Shown here piece by piece: positions 1 through 9,699 of a stretch of 64,000 bases of DNA (position 1 is the first letter of the stretch; every line of letters begins with the position of its first letter). The stretch comes from an uncultured Bacteroidales bacterium. GTDB taxonomy: Bacteria > Bacteroidota > Bacteroidia > Bacteroidales > UBA932. The position numbers were made by a program, and so were the translations under genes. The stretch lies in assembly GCA_945870315.1 (NCBI GenBank), contig CAMBRR010000002.1, positions 32,909 to 96,908 on the forward strand, given 5' to 3'. The notes below the pieces were generated by a model. That model was not told where the DNA came from and made no database searches. It was given only the letters and a program-made list of their open reading frames with translations.

Positions 1-51
1 CAATAGCACTGCGGCAATGCAGACTAATATTCTATATGTATTTTTCATCAT
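1..51 (-). CDS. Partial gene, N-terminal signal peptide only
   Basis: A leftward reading frame starts with two adjacent ATG codons and runs off the window after 17 residues (MMKNTYRILVCIAAVLL). A basic start followed by a hydrophobic run is a typical export signal. It begins 18 bp after the stop of the surface glycan-binding lipoprotein gene, so it is probably the next gene of that operon. In the Bacteroides heparin locus the neighbour of this lipoprotein is the SusC/SusD pair, so an outer-membrane import protein is likely, but that is inference from position only. Confidence 0.6.
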   Translation of the reverse strand, partial: MMKNTYRILVCIAAVLL

Positions 52-69
52 TTCTGTGGTTTCAGATTA

Positions 70-2241
70 TTAGAATTGAGTGTCAAACCATACGAAGAGC
101 GGGAAGAGCCTGAACGGATCACCTGCTCCAGCAGGGTCTGTGCCAGTGTCAGCGAATGTAATCTGGCCAGTGAAGATACCGTTGGCATAACCGTCGTCAT
201 CCACGAATTTTTCAGGAGCTATATACAAGGCCCTGGTGTCCTGTTTTACATATCCTACTGTCTTGGAAATATGTTTCGGTCTTCCATAGCTTGAAATCGG
301 ATCTCTTGAGCCCTTGTTGTATGCAACTTTGATTGCAGTATAGTATGCATTCCATACATGGCCGAGGAATGTTAACTTATCAGTATCCGGTGCTCCGTTT
401 TTATGGGCTGAAGGACCGTTGATATTCCAGTAGTTGAATGAACGTCTGAAGTCCATTGTAATCTTTGACAGTTCATCTGCAGTGAGTTCAGCTCCATTCT
501 TCTTGATTACAGGAGGATTGGATGTCGTTCCTTCCTTCGGATTGCAAAGGATTGCAAACGGAGTATATTCAATTGTATAATCTCCTCTCAAAGTATTGAA
601 ATCGAAGAATACCGGTATCTTCATCGATGTCTCTCCCGATGTGCCGACTCCGGCCTTGACTGTCACGAAGACAAAATGCGCACGCATATCGGCGACCTTA
701 CCAGCGGCATACGAAGGATCTGTGGTTATGGTTCCGGTCTGGGCATCAATAGTTGCACACTTGGTATTGCTGCCTCCGCTGATTGCATAGGTTACCTCAA
801 CCCCTTCCTTGATGTCGGTGGCAGCAACAGGGATTTCGAGAGGGTCAGTGACTGAAACCCTGAACTGGTCTGCGTAATTTTCAGCAGGAGTAAGGCCGAG
901 GTTGTTGCCCCAACGCACGTATGTGAATGCATAAGGGTTCTCTATGGTATTCCAATTGATTTCGGCAACCATGGAGCCTTTAGGGTTTTCGGCCTTAACC
1001 TTGAATGTGTAGTTTCCAAGTGCGATGGCATTCTTCTTAGCAACTGAAATTACACCTGTAGAAGCATCGATGGACATTTCTGAAAGTGTCTCAGGAAGGT
1101 CTTCGAAAGAGTATGTCACCTCGTCTCCGTCTTTTGCCAGAGGTTTGAGAGTAACCTTGGTACCCTGCCAAACTGTTGTATCGTTGTATTCAAATTTGGT
1201 GATAGGCGCTATATATTCCACAATCGTCAGTTTTAACACCTGATCAAAATCACGGCTGCCATAACTATTCTTTGCTGATACCGAAATGACGATTTCCTCT
1301 CCTACGGCCAGGTCGTGGCCTTCTGCAAGAGTTATGACACCATTTGTCTTGTCTATGCTAACATATTCAGTCTGAGGGACGATGGACTTGATGCTGAATT
1401 CAAGGTCTGTTGCCGAACCCATGAATTCAGGCACATTGGAAACAAATGCACGTTCTGCCTCAACCTTTGAGGACGAAGGTGTGTATGCAAGAGAGATTGG
1501 AGGTGATGCGATTTCTACAGTAAGAGCATCGGTGAAGATTCCCTCACTTGAATCCATTCCTACAACCATCGTAGTAAGCTTGAAATCAATCACATATATA
1601 CCAGCTTTGAAGGCACTGTTCTTGAGAATGCTAAATTTGCCAGTCTTGTCAATGCTAAAGAGTCCGCTCCAATCCTCGACAGGGGTGCCGTCCCTGCGGA
1701 CACCGCATATAGTGTAGTTCTTGATGGAAATATGTTCTCCTTCAGTCTTTATCTGTGCGGTAGGCAATGCTTCATCAGAACCGATATTGGTAACCTGGGA
1801 AAGCAAAAGGAGAATATTGTCAGGTTCCGCCGTAATTCCTTCCGGAATCGCCGGCATCATATTCACCACAATAGCATCCGGGAATTCATATCTCTGTCCT
1901 CTTACTGAGCAGGCTATGCTTATGCTGTATTTGCCGACAGCAGCAGCATCACTCTTCCTGATTTGGAATACTCCGTTATCCGGATCTATTGAAAAGAAAT
2001 CAGCAGTAACTGGCTCTCCGTCAAGAGTCACTTTATAAACTTCAAAACTGCCTGGAGTGCCACCGTGCCAACTTGGAGTAAGGTCCATATTTGTGGACGG
2101 GCCTATGTCAGTAATGCCGGGATAGTAGAGAGCAAACTCTCCCGTGTCTGTCAGTGCCGAAGTACAGGACACAGCAGCCGAGATAATGGTCAGCAGGGCT
2201 ATAATCGTGCCTGCAACCTTTCTGGTCATTGTTGTCAACAT
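70..2241 (-). CDS. Surface glycan-binding lipoprotein (DUF4958-like, cadherin-like repeats)
   Basis: This 723-residue protein is probably a cell-surface lipoprotein that binds glycan for the adjacent import system. The signal peptide ends in a lipobox-like AVSC with the acylated cysteine at residue 26; a second ATG at residue 5 could also be the start. The middle consists of repeated beta-sandwich modules carrying phrases such as FSIDxxxGxF and VSIDKTNGVITL, typical of cadherin/Ig-like folds that space a binding domain away from the membrane. The C-terminal roughly 170 residues look like the DUF4958 surface glycan-binding family. It follows the PL12 lyase gene by 36 bp on the same strand, and the same pairing occurs in the B. 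thetaiotaomicron heparin locus. Ligand identity is inferred from context. Confidence 0.75.
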   Translation of the reverse strand: MLTTMTRKVAGTIIALLTIISAAVSCTSALTDTGEFALYYPGITDIGPSTNMDLTPSWHGGTPGSFEVYKVTLDGEPVTADFFSIDPDNGVFQIRKSDAAAVGKYSISIACSVRGQRYEFPDAIVVNMMPAIPEGITAEPDNILLLLSQVTNIGSDEALPTAQIKTEGEHISIKNYTICGVRRDGTPVEDWSGLFSIDKTGKFSILKNSAFKAGIYVIDFKLTTMVVGMDSSEGIFTDALTVEIASPPISLAYTPSSSKVEAERAFVSNVPEFMGSATDLEFSIKSIVPQTEYVSIDKTNGVITLAEGHDLAVGEEIVISVSAKNSYGSRDFDQVLKLTIVEYIAPITKFEYNDTTVWQGTKVTLKPLAKDGDEVTYSFEDLPETLSEMSIDASTGVISVAKKNAIALGNYTFKVKAENPKGSMVAEINWNTIENPYAFTYVRWGNNLGLTPAENYADQFRVSVTDPLEIPVAATDIKEGVEVTYAISGGSNTKCATIDAQTGTITTDPSYAAGKVADMRAHFVFVTVKAGVGTSGETSMKIPVFFDFNTLRGDYTIEYTPFAILCNPKEGTTSNPPVIKKNGAELTADELSKITMDFRRSFNYWNINGPSAHKNGAPDTDKLTFLGHVWNAYYTAIKVAYNKGSRDPISSYGRPKHISKTVGYVKQDTRALYIAPEKFVDDDGYANGIFTGQITFADTGTDPAGAGDPFRLFPLFVWFDTQF

Positions 2242-2277
2242 AAATATAGAGGTTATTTGTTATCTAATATGTAGTTC

Positions 2278-4413
2278 TTAATTAAGCTTGTAGCTGAGGC
2301 TCTGAGAAACTCCGTTTACCGTTACCTTGAGGGATACTCCTTCTGGGTGGAAAGTTCCTGCTGTTTCAGCTGTATTGTCCGTGAATTCAGCCTGTACGCT
2401 CTGTGACTCGAAACTGCCGCTGTAAGGAAGAAGGACGCTGATCATACGCACAGCTTTCCCTGCCTTCTTGTCCACATTGAACCTGTACCACCATCTCTGC
2501 ACCTTCTTGTCAATCTCATTTGAGAAATATCCTGTGCCGCTTTCAAGGGAGAGGTTATCGGAAGTCTCTGAGAACGATTTGATCAAGAGATTGTTTTTGT
2601 CATCAAAAGTTGAATGGGCTCCGGCACAATTGCCTTCTAGAGCATCAATAACCGTATAGTTCTTGCCGCTCTCCTCGGCGGTTTTTCCGCCCCAAAGCTT
2701 GAAGTTGAGGTTGAGCTGGGTATCGGCACAGTCGCCATAAGCCTCATCAACAATCACATAATAGGTATTATCCACAAAGAAGATGGCCCTGCGGATTGTC
2801 AGGTCGCTGTATGAAGGGTTTTCTGTCACAAGAACCTCATATCCTGAAGTATTTTCTGCAAGCAGCATCTTTCCTTCCCTCTTCTCATAGCTCTTGCGGG
2901 CCTTGGTCAGCACATTATGCATTTCAGTAGAAGCATAGGTTCTTCTCTCGCCGCCGTCGTTATAGGTGTAGCATCCTGCATCCGGGAGGAATCGCCTTCC
3001 ATTGACATACAGTCCAACGGTGCCGTTATCACTCTGGTTGTGCCACTTGTTGTCAAGGTCATAATTGCTCTTGTGAACAAGCATAGTAGAGGTGGAAGTC
3101 CAGCCGTTACGCATCATATAATAGCCTGAAACAGGGTAAGTTACAAGAGTTGCAGTCGGTTTGGTTCCATAAAGTCCCTCAGTTGCGAGCCACTTCATCT
3201 GCTCATCGTCCGGGAACATTTCAGAATATTTTCTGAGATTCTTCAGAAGAACACTCTTGGTCATCCTTGCAGAACGGGTATCATTGAAGTTATCAGTAGA
3301 GTAGTCAGGATAGATTACGTCCTTGATGAATCCAGCAGCTTTCTTCAGGCATTCCGTATAATTGGAAGGAAGCTCTGATATTCTTCCGTTGACCTGGGCT
3401 ATCTTATATATTGAAATGAAATCTGAAACGACTCCCAGATGATAGCTGATGTCAAATTCGTTGTGAACTCCGTCTTCGTTGAACTGAGCTGTAAGCTGAT
3501 CGGAAACAGCTTGAGCGCCTTCTTCGAACCATTCCGAAGATTTCTTGAACTCAGGCATAAGGAGGCCGGCAGTAACGATTGCCTGCTCCTGAGAGAGTCT
3601 GATGTTGCTTGTATAATCGTCAGTCAGATTCTTGCGGATGGACTCGATGTGGTCATAGGATGTTCTGAGTACATAAAAGAGGACCTCGGGTGTAAAGTTT
3701 TCAGAATGTATATAATAAGGTAGTACATTCTGAAGGTCGTTCATCCTGCAGCAAGGCTGGAGTCCAGACCACTCGACAGCGGAAGTTGTGCCATCGGGAA
3801 CAGGAAATGCAGTGTTGTATGATTTCCAGGCCTCTATCCAGGCAAGCACATACTTTTCATCTTTGGTAAATCCATAAGCCTTGGCCTGAGGGAGCATCCA
3901 TTGAAGACGGTGCTTCTGGCTGAGAAACTCCTTCTCGCTTTCAAGACCGGCGGGAACCATATTCCAGTCGATTGCACCGTTCTCACCGGCAAAAGACCAA
4001 TACTGCTCTTGCCCCGCTGGGACATCCGCAGCACTTTCAGTATAGACTGCAACCTTGAATCTCCAACCGCCTTCAGCAGTCGCCTGATTTGCGATATTCT
4101 GCTCTGAATCCGTTGCTGATGGGGAAAGCACATCCACATCCGGATTATAAACAGGTCTTGTACGCCAATACTCCAGCAGTGACTGGGCGGCATTGAACAA
4201 GTCCTCGCTTTCGTAATAGGATTTTACTTTTTCCAAACCTGGATAATCCAGATTCAAGATTTCGAACACACTTTCATCCAGACCATCAACGGTTCCTATC
4301 TCTTCGGATGGTCTCAGATCAATATTCCCAATCTGTTTGTCGGAAAAATTATCCTTGCTGCACCCCGCAGCCACAATTACAATTGAAAGAAATAAAGTTA
4401 GATACTGTTTCAT
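2278..4413 (-). CDS. Heparinase II/III-type lyase, PL12-like, lipoprotein
   Basis: Predicted surface or periplasmic lyase of heparan sulfate type chains, 711 residues. The signal peptide ends in VAAGC with the lipid cysteine at residue 18. An N-terminal (alpha/alpha) toroid domain of the heparinase II/III family spans about 50-400 and a beta-sandwich domain about 420-700. Aligning it by eye with the second PL12 protein in this window places the catalytic trio at Asn270, Tyr324 (motif DISYHLG) and His458 (motif KWHNQSDNGT); all three are present. It is first in the leftward operon, followed by the surface glycan-binding lipoprotein. B. thetaiotaomicron also carries a second PL12-type enzyme beside its SGBP. 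Its preferred sulfation pattern cannot be read from the sequence. Confidence 0.85.
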   Translation of the reverse strand: MKQYLTLFLSIVIVAAGCSKDNFSDKQIGNIDLRPSEEIGTVDGLDESVFEILNLDYPGLEKVKSYYESEDLFNAAQSLLEYWRTRPVYNPDVDVLSPSATDSEQNIANQATAEGGWRFKVAVYTESAADVPAGQEQYWSFAGENGAIDWNMVPAGLESEKEFLSQKHRLQWMLPQAKAYGFTKDEKYVLAWIEAWKSYNTAFPVPDGTTSAVEWSGLQPCCRMNDLQNVLPYYIHSENFTPEVLFYVLRTSYDHIESIRKNLTDDYTSNIRLSQEQAIVTAGLLMPEFKKSSEWFEEGAQAVSDQLTAQFNEDGVHNEFDISYHLGVVSDFISIYKIAQVNGRISELPSNYTECLKKAAGFIKDVIYPDYSTDNFNDTRSARMTKSVLLKNLRKYSEMFPDDEQMKWLATEGLYGTKPTATLVTYPVSGYYMMRNGWTSTSTMLVHKSNYDLDNKWHNQSDNGTVGLYVNGRRFLPDAGCYTYNDGGERRTYASTEMHNVLTKARKSYEKREGKMLLAENTSGYEVLVTENPSYSDLTIRRAIFFVDNTYYVIVDEAYGDCADTQLNLNFKLWGGKTAEESGKNYTVIDALEGNCAGAHSTFDDKNNLLIKSFSETSDNLSLESGTGYFSNEIDKKVQRWWYRFNVDKKAGKAVRMISVLLPYSGSFESQSVQAEFTDNTAETAGTFHPEGVSLKVTVNGVSQSLSYKLN

Positions 4414-4444
4414 CAGTTTCGTGTTTAGTGGTTTTTTACTGATG

Positions 4445-4452
4445 CAAAATTA
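4445..4452 (-). promoter_or_regulatory. Candidate -7 element for the leftward PL12/SGBP operon
   Basis: Read on the minus strand this is TAATTTTG, matching the Bacteroidetes -7 consensus TAnnTTTG, 32 bp upstream of the lyase start codon. No clear TTG lies 19-21 bp further upstream, as is common for promoters that need an activator. The wider string GTAATTTTGCAT is shared with the rightward promoter. Confidence 0.5.
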
Positions 4453-4663
4453 CATCATCAATCCCGCTAAGGCTTTATGCTTTGTGCAGGCTTATTATAC
4501 ATTGTTATCAACGATTTAAATTATGTTGAAAATTATATCAAATTTCTCCAAAAGGGACCACAAGCTGCATAAAACTGATAAAAATTTAGACAAAAATAAA
4601 ACAATATACACAGCAAGCGAATAAGTTTCCACAAACAAAAACAGAGACGATGCAAATGTCAAG

Positions 4664-4671
4664 TAATTTTG
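4664..4671 (+). promoter_or_regulatory. Candidate -7 element for the GH88 operon
   Basis: TAATTTTG matches the TAnnTTTG consensus and lies 48 bp before the GH88 start codon. The preceding 20 bp contain no good -33 TTG. It sits in the same 12-bp context (GTAATTTTGCAT) as the leftward promoter, which suggests both are switched on by one activator. Confidence 0.5.
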
Positions 4672-4719
4672 CATTATCAAAAAATGCCACATAATTCGAA
4701 CAAATAAACATAACAGAAT

Positions 4720-6006
4720 ATGAAATTCACTAAACTGATTACCGCTATCTGCACCTTGGGTGCAACGTTCGCAGGAGTATCCTGCCAGAGTCAACAGGAA
4801 GATTACGGATGGTTGAAAAACGGGATTGACACCTCGGTCAGCCAGCTTCTTTCAACATCTAAGGAAATTGAAGGAACAGGAAAGATGCCTCGTTCAATAT
4901 GGGTTGGTTATGACCTTGATTTCCTTGGATGGCAGCTTGACATAGATCCAATGACCATCAAAGACTCACTTAGGGCACAGCCTTCAGCAGACAGACTAGG
5001 CCACAGACGTCTGTGCGACATCTATGATTGGACAAGCGGATTCTTTCCTGGTTCCCTTTGGTATGCATATGAACTCACCGGAAACTCAGAATTACAAACA
5101 GAAGCGTCCAAATTCACCAATCTTCTGAATCCAATCAGATATTATAAAGGGACGCACGACCTTGGCTTTATGATGAATTGCAGCTATGGCAATGCATTGA
5201 GACTCAGCCCCAATGACACGATTCCGGCAGTACTGACAGAGACGGCTGACAATCTTTGCTCCCGTTTTGACGAGGGAATCGGAGCAATCCGTTCCTGGGA
5301 CTTCGGTACTTGGAACTTCCCTGTCATCATCGACAATATGATGAACCTTGACCTGCTTTTTGAAGCAGCAAAGCTCACCGGTGACAGCAAATATCTGGAG
5401 GTAGCAAAACGTCACGCAGACAAGACAATGTCCTGCCATTTCCGTCCTGACAGAACCAGCTGGCATGTCGTGAGCTACAACAACGATGGCACCGTCGAAT
5501 GCCGCCAGACCTTCCAAGGAAAGAATGACGACTCAGCCTGGGCACGCGGACAGGCTTGGGGTGTTTACGGTTACACGGCCTGCTATCGTCAGTTCAAGGA
5601 CGAAAAATATCTTGATTTCGCCTGCTCGATTGCGGATATGATAATGTCAAAAGTTACTACCGAAGATGCTATTCCTTATTGGGACTATGATGCTCCCGCA
5701 GATGAGCGCACTCCTCGTGATGCTTCTGCCGCTGCCGTCACAGCATCTGCACTTTTCGAATTGAGCACCTTTGCAAAAGATGGACAAAAGTATTTTGATT
5801 ACGCCGAGAAGATTCTCAAGAGTCTCTCTTCTTCTGATTATCTTGCTGAACCGGGAACCAACGAAGGATTCATCCTCAAACACTCTGTAGGTTCCCTTCA
5901 TCACGGTTCCGAAATCGATGTTCCGCTGAACTATGCCGACTATTACTATCTTGAGGCAATTCAGCGGTATATGAATCTTAAGAACTTGAAATACAACAAA
6001 TTATAA
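4720..6006 (+). CDS. GH88 unsaturated glucuronyl hydrolase, lipoprotein
   Basis: This enzyme hydrates the unsaturated uronic acid left at the non-reducing end by polysaccharide lyases, releasing it from the oligosaccharide. The 428-residue protein has a signal peptide with lipobox AGVSC (cysteine 22) and the (alpha/alpha)6-barrel signatures of GH88. The two catalytic aspartates are recognisable as Asp147 in GTHDLGF and Asp205 in VIIDNMMNLDLL; the family equivalents are Asp88 and Asp149 of the Bacillus enzyme. The motif ARGQAWGVYGYT and the length also fit. It is first in the rightward operon, with the PL12 lyase gene 11 bp downstream. A heparan-type disaccharide substrate is inferred from these neighbours. 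Confidence 0.93.
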   Translation: MKFTKLITAICTLGATFAGVSCQSQQEDYGWLKNGIDTSVSQLLSTSKEIEGTGKMPRSIWVGYDLDFLGWQLDIDPMTIKDSLRAQPSADRLGHRRLCDIYDWTSGFFPGSLWYAYELTGNSELQTEASKFTNLLNPIRYYKGTHDLGFMMNCSYGNALRLSPNDTIPAVLTETADNLCSRFDEGIGAIRSWDFGTWNFPVIIDNMMNLDLLFEAAKLTGDSKYLEVAKRHADKTMSCHFRPDRTSWHVVSYNNDGTVECRQTFQGKNDDSAWARGQAWGVYGYTACYRQFKDEKYLDFACSIADMIMSKVTTEDAIPYWDYDAPADERTPRDASAAAVTASALFELSTFAKDGQKYFDYAEKILKSLSSSDYLAEPGTNEGFILKHSVGSLHHGSEIDVPLNYADYYYLEAIQRYMNLKNLKYNKL

Positions 6007-6017
6007 AAAGTAGCATA

Positions 6018-8024
6018 ATGAAAAGGATATATTTGGTCCTGGCGGCAGCCCTCACATTTGCTTCAGCCGTCAATGGCCAGGAACTCAAAAGCGAAGCATT
6101 TGACCTGCTTAATCTGGACAGAAAGGGTCTTGAACAGGTAAAAATAGCCCACCAAAGCGGCGACGATCAGGCAGCTGCAGCAGCCTTGCTTGAATATTAC
6201 AGAAACAGAAAAGACATCAGCACGCCTGAAATCCAGAATGTCGCAAAGGTAAAAATCAACAAGGAGCAACAGAAATGGGCCGATGAAGCCCTCGAACACA
6301 AGTTCTTCTCTCACAAGGGCTACCAGCCGTCATATTTTTATGGTGATGACATCGACTGGAAATATTGGCCTGTACAGGACAATGAACTCCGCTGGCAACT
6401 ACACCGTCACAAATGGTTTATGCCTATGGGTCTAGCCTATCGCACAAGCGGTGACGAGAAATATGCGATTGAATGGACCAAACAATATATTGATTGGATT
6501 CGCAAAAACCCTTATGTCAAAATAAGCAAGGCAGAATATGAGATAACGGAAGACTCTCAACTGAAAGCCGATGCAGAAAACGCGCGTTATGCCTGGAGAC
6601 CGCTTGAGGTAAGCCACAGGCTTCAGGACCAGTGCCTCCAGTTCCAACTCTTCATTGACTCCCCTGCCTTTACACCTGAATTCCTCACAGAATTTCTGGT
6701 AAATTACCACAGGCACGCAGACCATATCATCAACAACTACTCCAAACAAGGCAACCACCTGCTGTTTGAAGCTCAGAGGATGCTTTACGCTGGCTCATTC
6801 TTCCCTGAATTCAAGGAAGCTGAGACCTGGAGACAGAGCGGAGTGAAGGTGCTCAATGAAGAAATTGAGAAACAGGTGCTTCCTGACGGCGGCCAGTACG
6901 AACTCTGCCCTCACTACCACCTTGCAGCCATAGAAATCTTCTACAAGGCCCTCCAGATTGCTGACCTGAACCATTTCAGAAACGAGTTTCCTCAGAGCTA
7001 CCTTGACAAAGTCGAGGATATGATAATGTTCTATATCAATATAATGTATCCGGATTACACCAATCCTTGCTTCAGCGATGCAAAAATCACCAAAAAGAAC
7101 ACGATGATCGGACATTTCAAGAAATGGACAAAGGTATTCCCTGATAATCAGGTCATCAAGTATTTTGCAACGGAAGGTGCTGAGGGTCAGCTTCCTGACT
7201 ATCTGTCCAAAGGATTCAAGGATACGGGCTATTTCGTATTCCGCAACGGCTGGGGCAGCGATGCTCTCCAGATGGTTGTAAAGGCTGGTCCTGCGGGTGA
7301 ATGGCACGCTCAGCCGGACTTCGGAACCTTCGAGATGTGGTACAATGGGAAATGTCTCTTCCAAGATTCAGGTTCATATGTGTATGAAGGCAAAGATCCT
7401 GAGATTATGGAATGGAGGAAATGGTTCCGGGCAACAGCTCACCACAATACCCTCGTGATGAACAATGAGGACGTGGATAAAGTTGCATCAGAGACTCTTC
7501 TCTGGAAGGAGGACGGAGACGTGCAGATTCTTGTCACCGAGCACCCAAGCTACAAGAACCTCACCCACAGACGTTCCATCTTCTTTGTTGACAATTCCTA
7601 CTTTGTGATCGTTGATGAGGCTGTCGGAAGCAAGAAAGGTTGGGTTAACCTCCATTACCAGATGCCACGCGGAGAAGTGCCTAACAGCCGCGAGGACATG
7701 CATTTCGAGTCAAATTTTGAAGGAGGAAGCAATTTCTATCTCCAGTGTTTCTGCGAAGACATGTCCAAAATGACAATGACCAAGAACAAAGGCTGGCAAT
7801 CAAGCGATTATATGAAGAAAGTACAAAGGATTGATGCCAGCTTCTCGCAAAAGAAGGACAGCAACAATCCAGTCCGCTTCATAACTGTCATTGTTCCGAA
7901 AGAGGAACCGGGAAGTATGAATGTGACTGCGAAATTCACCGACGGGGGCTACTCCCTCAGCGGACTTTCAGTTCAGGTAAAGGTTGGAAAGAACAAGAAG
8001 AAGACTCTGTCATACAAGTTATAA
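6018..8024 (+). CDS. Heparin-sulfate lyase PL12 (heparinase III type)
   Basis: Predicted to cleave poorly sulfated heparan sulfate by beta-elimination, producing the unsaturated oligosaccharides used by GH88. The 668-residue precursor has a signal peptide ending near ASAVNG (residue 20) without a lipobox, so it is probably periplasmic. The heparinase II/III N-terminal toroid and C-terminal beta-sandwich are both present. Asn246 (GNHLLFEAQ), Tyr300 (CPHYHLAAIE) and His430 (GEWHAQPDFGT) sit at a constant +6 offset from the Asn240/Tyr294/His424 that I recall for Pedobacter heparinase III. Length and overall text resemble B. thetaiotaomicron BT4657. The sulfatase gene starts 6 bp downstream. Family assignment is firm. 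Confidence 0.95.
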   Translation: MKRIYLVLAAALTFASAVNGQELKSEAFDLLNLDRKGLEQVKIAHQSGDDQAAAAALLEYYRNRKDISTPEIQNVAKVKINKEQQKWADEALEHKFFSHKGYQPSYFYGDDIDWKYWPVQDNELRWQLHRHKWFMPMGLAYRTSGDEKYAIEWTKQYIDWIRKNPYVKISKAEYEITEDSQLKADAENARYAWRPLEVSHRLQDQCLQFQLFIDSPAFTPEFLTEFLVNYHRHADHIINNYSKQGNHLLFEAQRMLYAGSFFPEFKEAETWRQSGVKVLNEEIEKQVLPDGGQYELCPHYHLAAIEIFYKALQIADLNHFRNEFPQSYLDKVEDMIMFYINIMYPDYTNPCFSDAKITKKNTMIGHFKKWTKVFPDNQVIKYFATEGAEGQLPDYLSKGFKDTGYFVFRNGWGSDALQMVVKAGPAGEWHAQPDFGTFEMWYNGKCLFQDSGSYVYEGKDPEIMEWRKWFRATAHHNTLVMNNEDVDKVASETLLWKEDGDVQILVTEHPSYKNLTHRRSIFFVDNSYFVIVDEAVGSKKGWVNLHYQMPRGEVPNSREDMHFESNFEGGSNFYLQCFCEDMSKMTMTKNKGWQSSDYMKKVQRIDASFSQKKDSNNPVRFITVIVPKEEPGSMNVTAKFTDGGYSLSGLSVQVKVGKNKKKTLSYKL

Positions 8025-8030
8025 TAAACT

Positions 8031-9659
8031 ATGAATCATATACTTCCAAACAAATTAAAAGCCCTGTATGCTCTTCCTCTGGCTGCAGCTGTACTTCCCT
8101 CCTGCAGCCAAGGCGGGGAGAGTGAGCAGCAGCGTCCGAACATCATATTTATAATGACGGACGACCACACAACCCAGGCAATGTCCTGTTACGGGGGAAA
8201 TCTTCTCCAGACTCCGAATATGGACAGGATTGCGAACGAGGGCATCAGGATGGACAACTGTTACGCTACCAATGCCCTGTCAGGGCCGTCACGAGCCTGC
8301 ATTCTAACAGGTAAATTCGGACACGTCAACGGATTTACCGACAATGCCTGCCGTTTTGATTCCACCCAGGTTACATTCCCGAAACTGCTTCAGGCAGAAG
8401 GCTACAGAACGGGAATAGTCGGCAAATGGCACTTGATTTCAGAGCCACAGGGATTCGATTTCTGGAGTATACTCACCGGGCAGGAAGAGCAGGGTGACTA
8501 TTATAATCCGGATTTCAATGAAAACGGGGTTGCCATCCAGGAAAAGGGATATGCCACCGACATCATCACAGACAAGGCTCTGTCCTTCATAGATGAGGCG
8601 ACATCCGAGGGCAAGCCATACTGCCTGATGTTCCATCACAAGGCTCCTCACCGCAACTGGATGCCGTCACCTGAGAATCTCGGCATTTTCAACGACAGAG
8701 TCTTTCCGGAGCCTGAAAATCTCTTCGATGACTATTCTTCGAGGACTCAGGCAGCCAGCAGTCAGGATATGTCAATAGCCTCAACTCTCAAGGAGGATTG
8801 GGACTTGAAGGTTCTCACTCGTGAGGAGATTCTCGCCGGCGGAAACAGGCTGCTTGGGGTATATTCCCGTATGCCTGAGGAGGTTCAGCACAAATGGGAC
8901 AGCGTCTATGCTCCGAGGATTGCCGAGTACCGCAGCGGAAAGCTGAAGGGAAAGGAACTGGTTAGCTGGAAATACCAGCAGTATATGAGAGACTACCTTG
9001 CTACCGTACTGAGCGTTGACCAAAGCATAGGAAGGCTGCTTGAGCATCTGGAAAAGAACGGGACTCTTGACAATACCATCATCGTCTATACCTCCGATCA
9101 GGGATTCTTCCTCGGGGAGCACGGATGGTTCGACAAGAGGTTCATGTACGAGGAGTGCCAGCGTATGCCTCTGATTATCAGATATCCAAAGGCCATAAGA
9201 CCAGGCTCTACGAGCAACGCAATCTGTATGAATGTGGACTTTGCACCTACTTTCCTTGATTTTGCCGGAGTTGACATTCCTGAAGATATGCAGGGCAGGT
9301 CGCTTAAGGAGGTGCTGGAAAACGAAGGAAAAACTCCGGAAGATTGGAGAAAGGCCGCTTATTACCATTATTATGAATACCCGGCAGAGCATTCCGTTAA
9401 GCGCCACTACGGCATCCGCACTGCCGACTTCAAGCTCATCCATTTCTACAACGACATCGACAGCTGGGAGATGTATGATGAGAAGGCGGATCCTCGTGAG
9501 ATGAACAATATATATGATGATCCGGCATATTCTGCTCAGAGAGAAAGACTTACAGCTCTGCTAAGGCAGATTCAGCAGGAATATGGCGACACTGACCCGG
9601 ACGAAAGGGAACGCGTTCTTTTCCACGGCGACAGGCGCTTTATAGGCCGCTCGAAATGA
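8031..9659 (+). CDS. S1 family sulfatase, glucosamine-6-O-sulfatase type
   Basis: This 542-residue lipoprotein (lipobox VLPSC, cysteine 25) belongs to the formylglycine-dependent S1 sulfatases. The maturation motif is S84-G-P-S-R in NALSGPSRAC, so formylglycine would be made from serine by an anaerobic sulfatase-maturating enzyme, which is not encoded in the window. Metal-site text IIFIMTDDH near residue 40 and YTSDQGFFLGEHGW near 350 are present. The sequence closely resembles, from memory, the B. thetaiotaomicron heparan N-acetylglucosamine-6-O-sulfatase BT4656 (S1_11), including the C-terminal AAYYHYYEYPAEHSVKRHYG and DPDERE parts. It lies directly after the PL12 gene as in that genome. 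The 6-O specificity is therefore a strong homology inference, not something visible in the active site alone. Confidence 0.92.
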   Translation: MNHILPNKLKALYALPLAAAVLPSCSQGGESEQQRPNIIFIMTDDHTTQAMSCYGGNLLQTPNMDRIANEGIRMDNCYATNALSGPSRACILTGKFGHVNGFTDNACRFDSTQVTFPKLLQAEGYRTGIVGKWHLISEPQGFDFWSILTGQEEQGDYYNPDFNENGVAIQEKGYATDIITDKALSFIDEATSEGKPYCLMFHHKAPHRNWMPSPENLGIFNDRVFPEPENLFDDYSSRTQAASSQDMSIASTLKEDWDLKVLTREEILAGGNRLLGVYSRMPEEVQHKWDSVYAPRIAEYRSGKLKGKELVSWKYQQYMRDYLATVLSVDQSIGRLLEHLEKNGTLDNTIIVYTSDQGFFLGEHGWFDKRFMYEECQRMPLIIRYPKAIRPGSTSNAICMNVDFAPTFLDFAGVDIPEDMQGRSLKEVLENEGKTPEDWRKAAYYHYYEYPAEHSVKRHYGIRTADFKLIHFYNDIDSWEMYDEKADPREMNNIYDDPAYSAQRERLTALLRQIQQEYGDTDPDERERVLFHGDRRFIGRSK

Positions 9660-9699
9660 CATCAGGGACAAAACATGTAAACAACTAATTACCAATAGA

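Larger units (their letters stand above)
4414..4719. promoter_or_regulatory. Divergent intergenic region between the two heparan operons
   Basis: This 306-bp AT-rich gap separates the leftward PL12/SGBP operon from the rightward GH88 operon. It carries one Bacteroidetes-type -7 element facing each way, described separately. I see no small gene, transfer RNA or terminator in it. No regulator gene lies next to it, so the controlling protein (a hybrid two-component system in known heparin loci) must be elsewhere. Confidence 0.7.
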
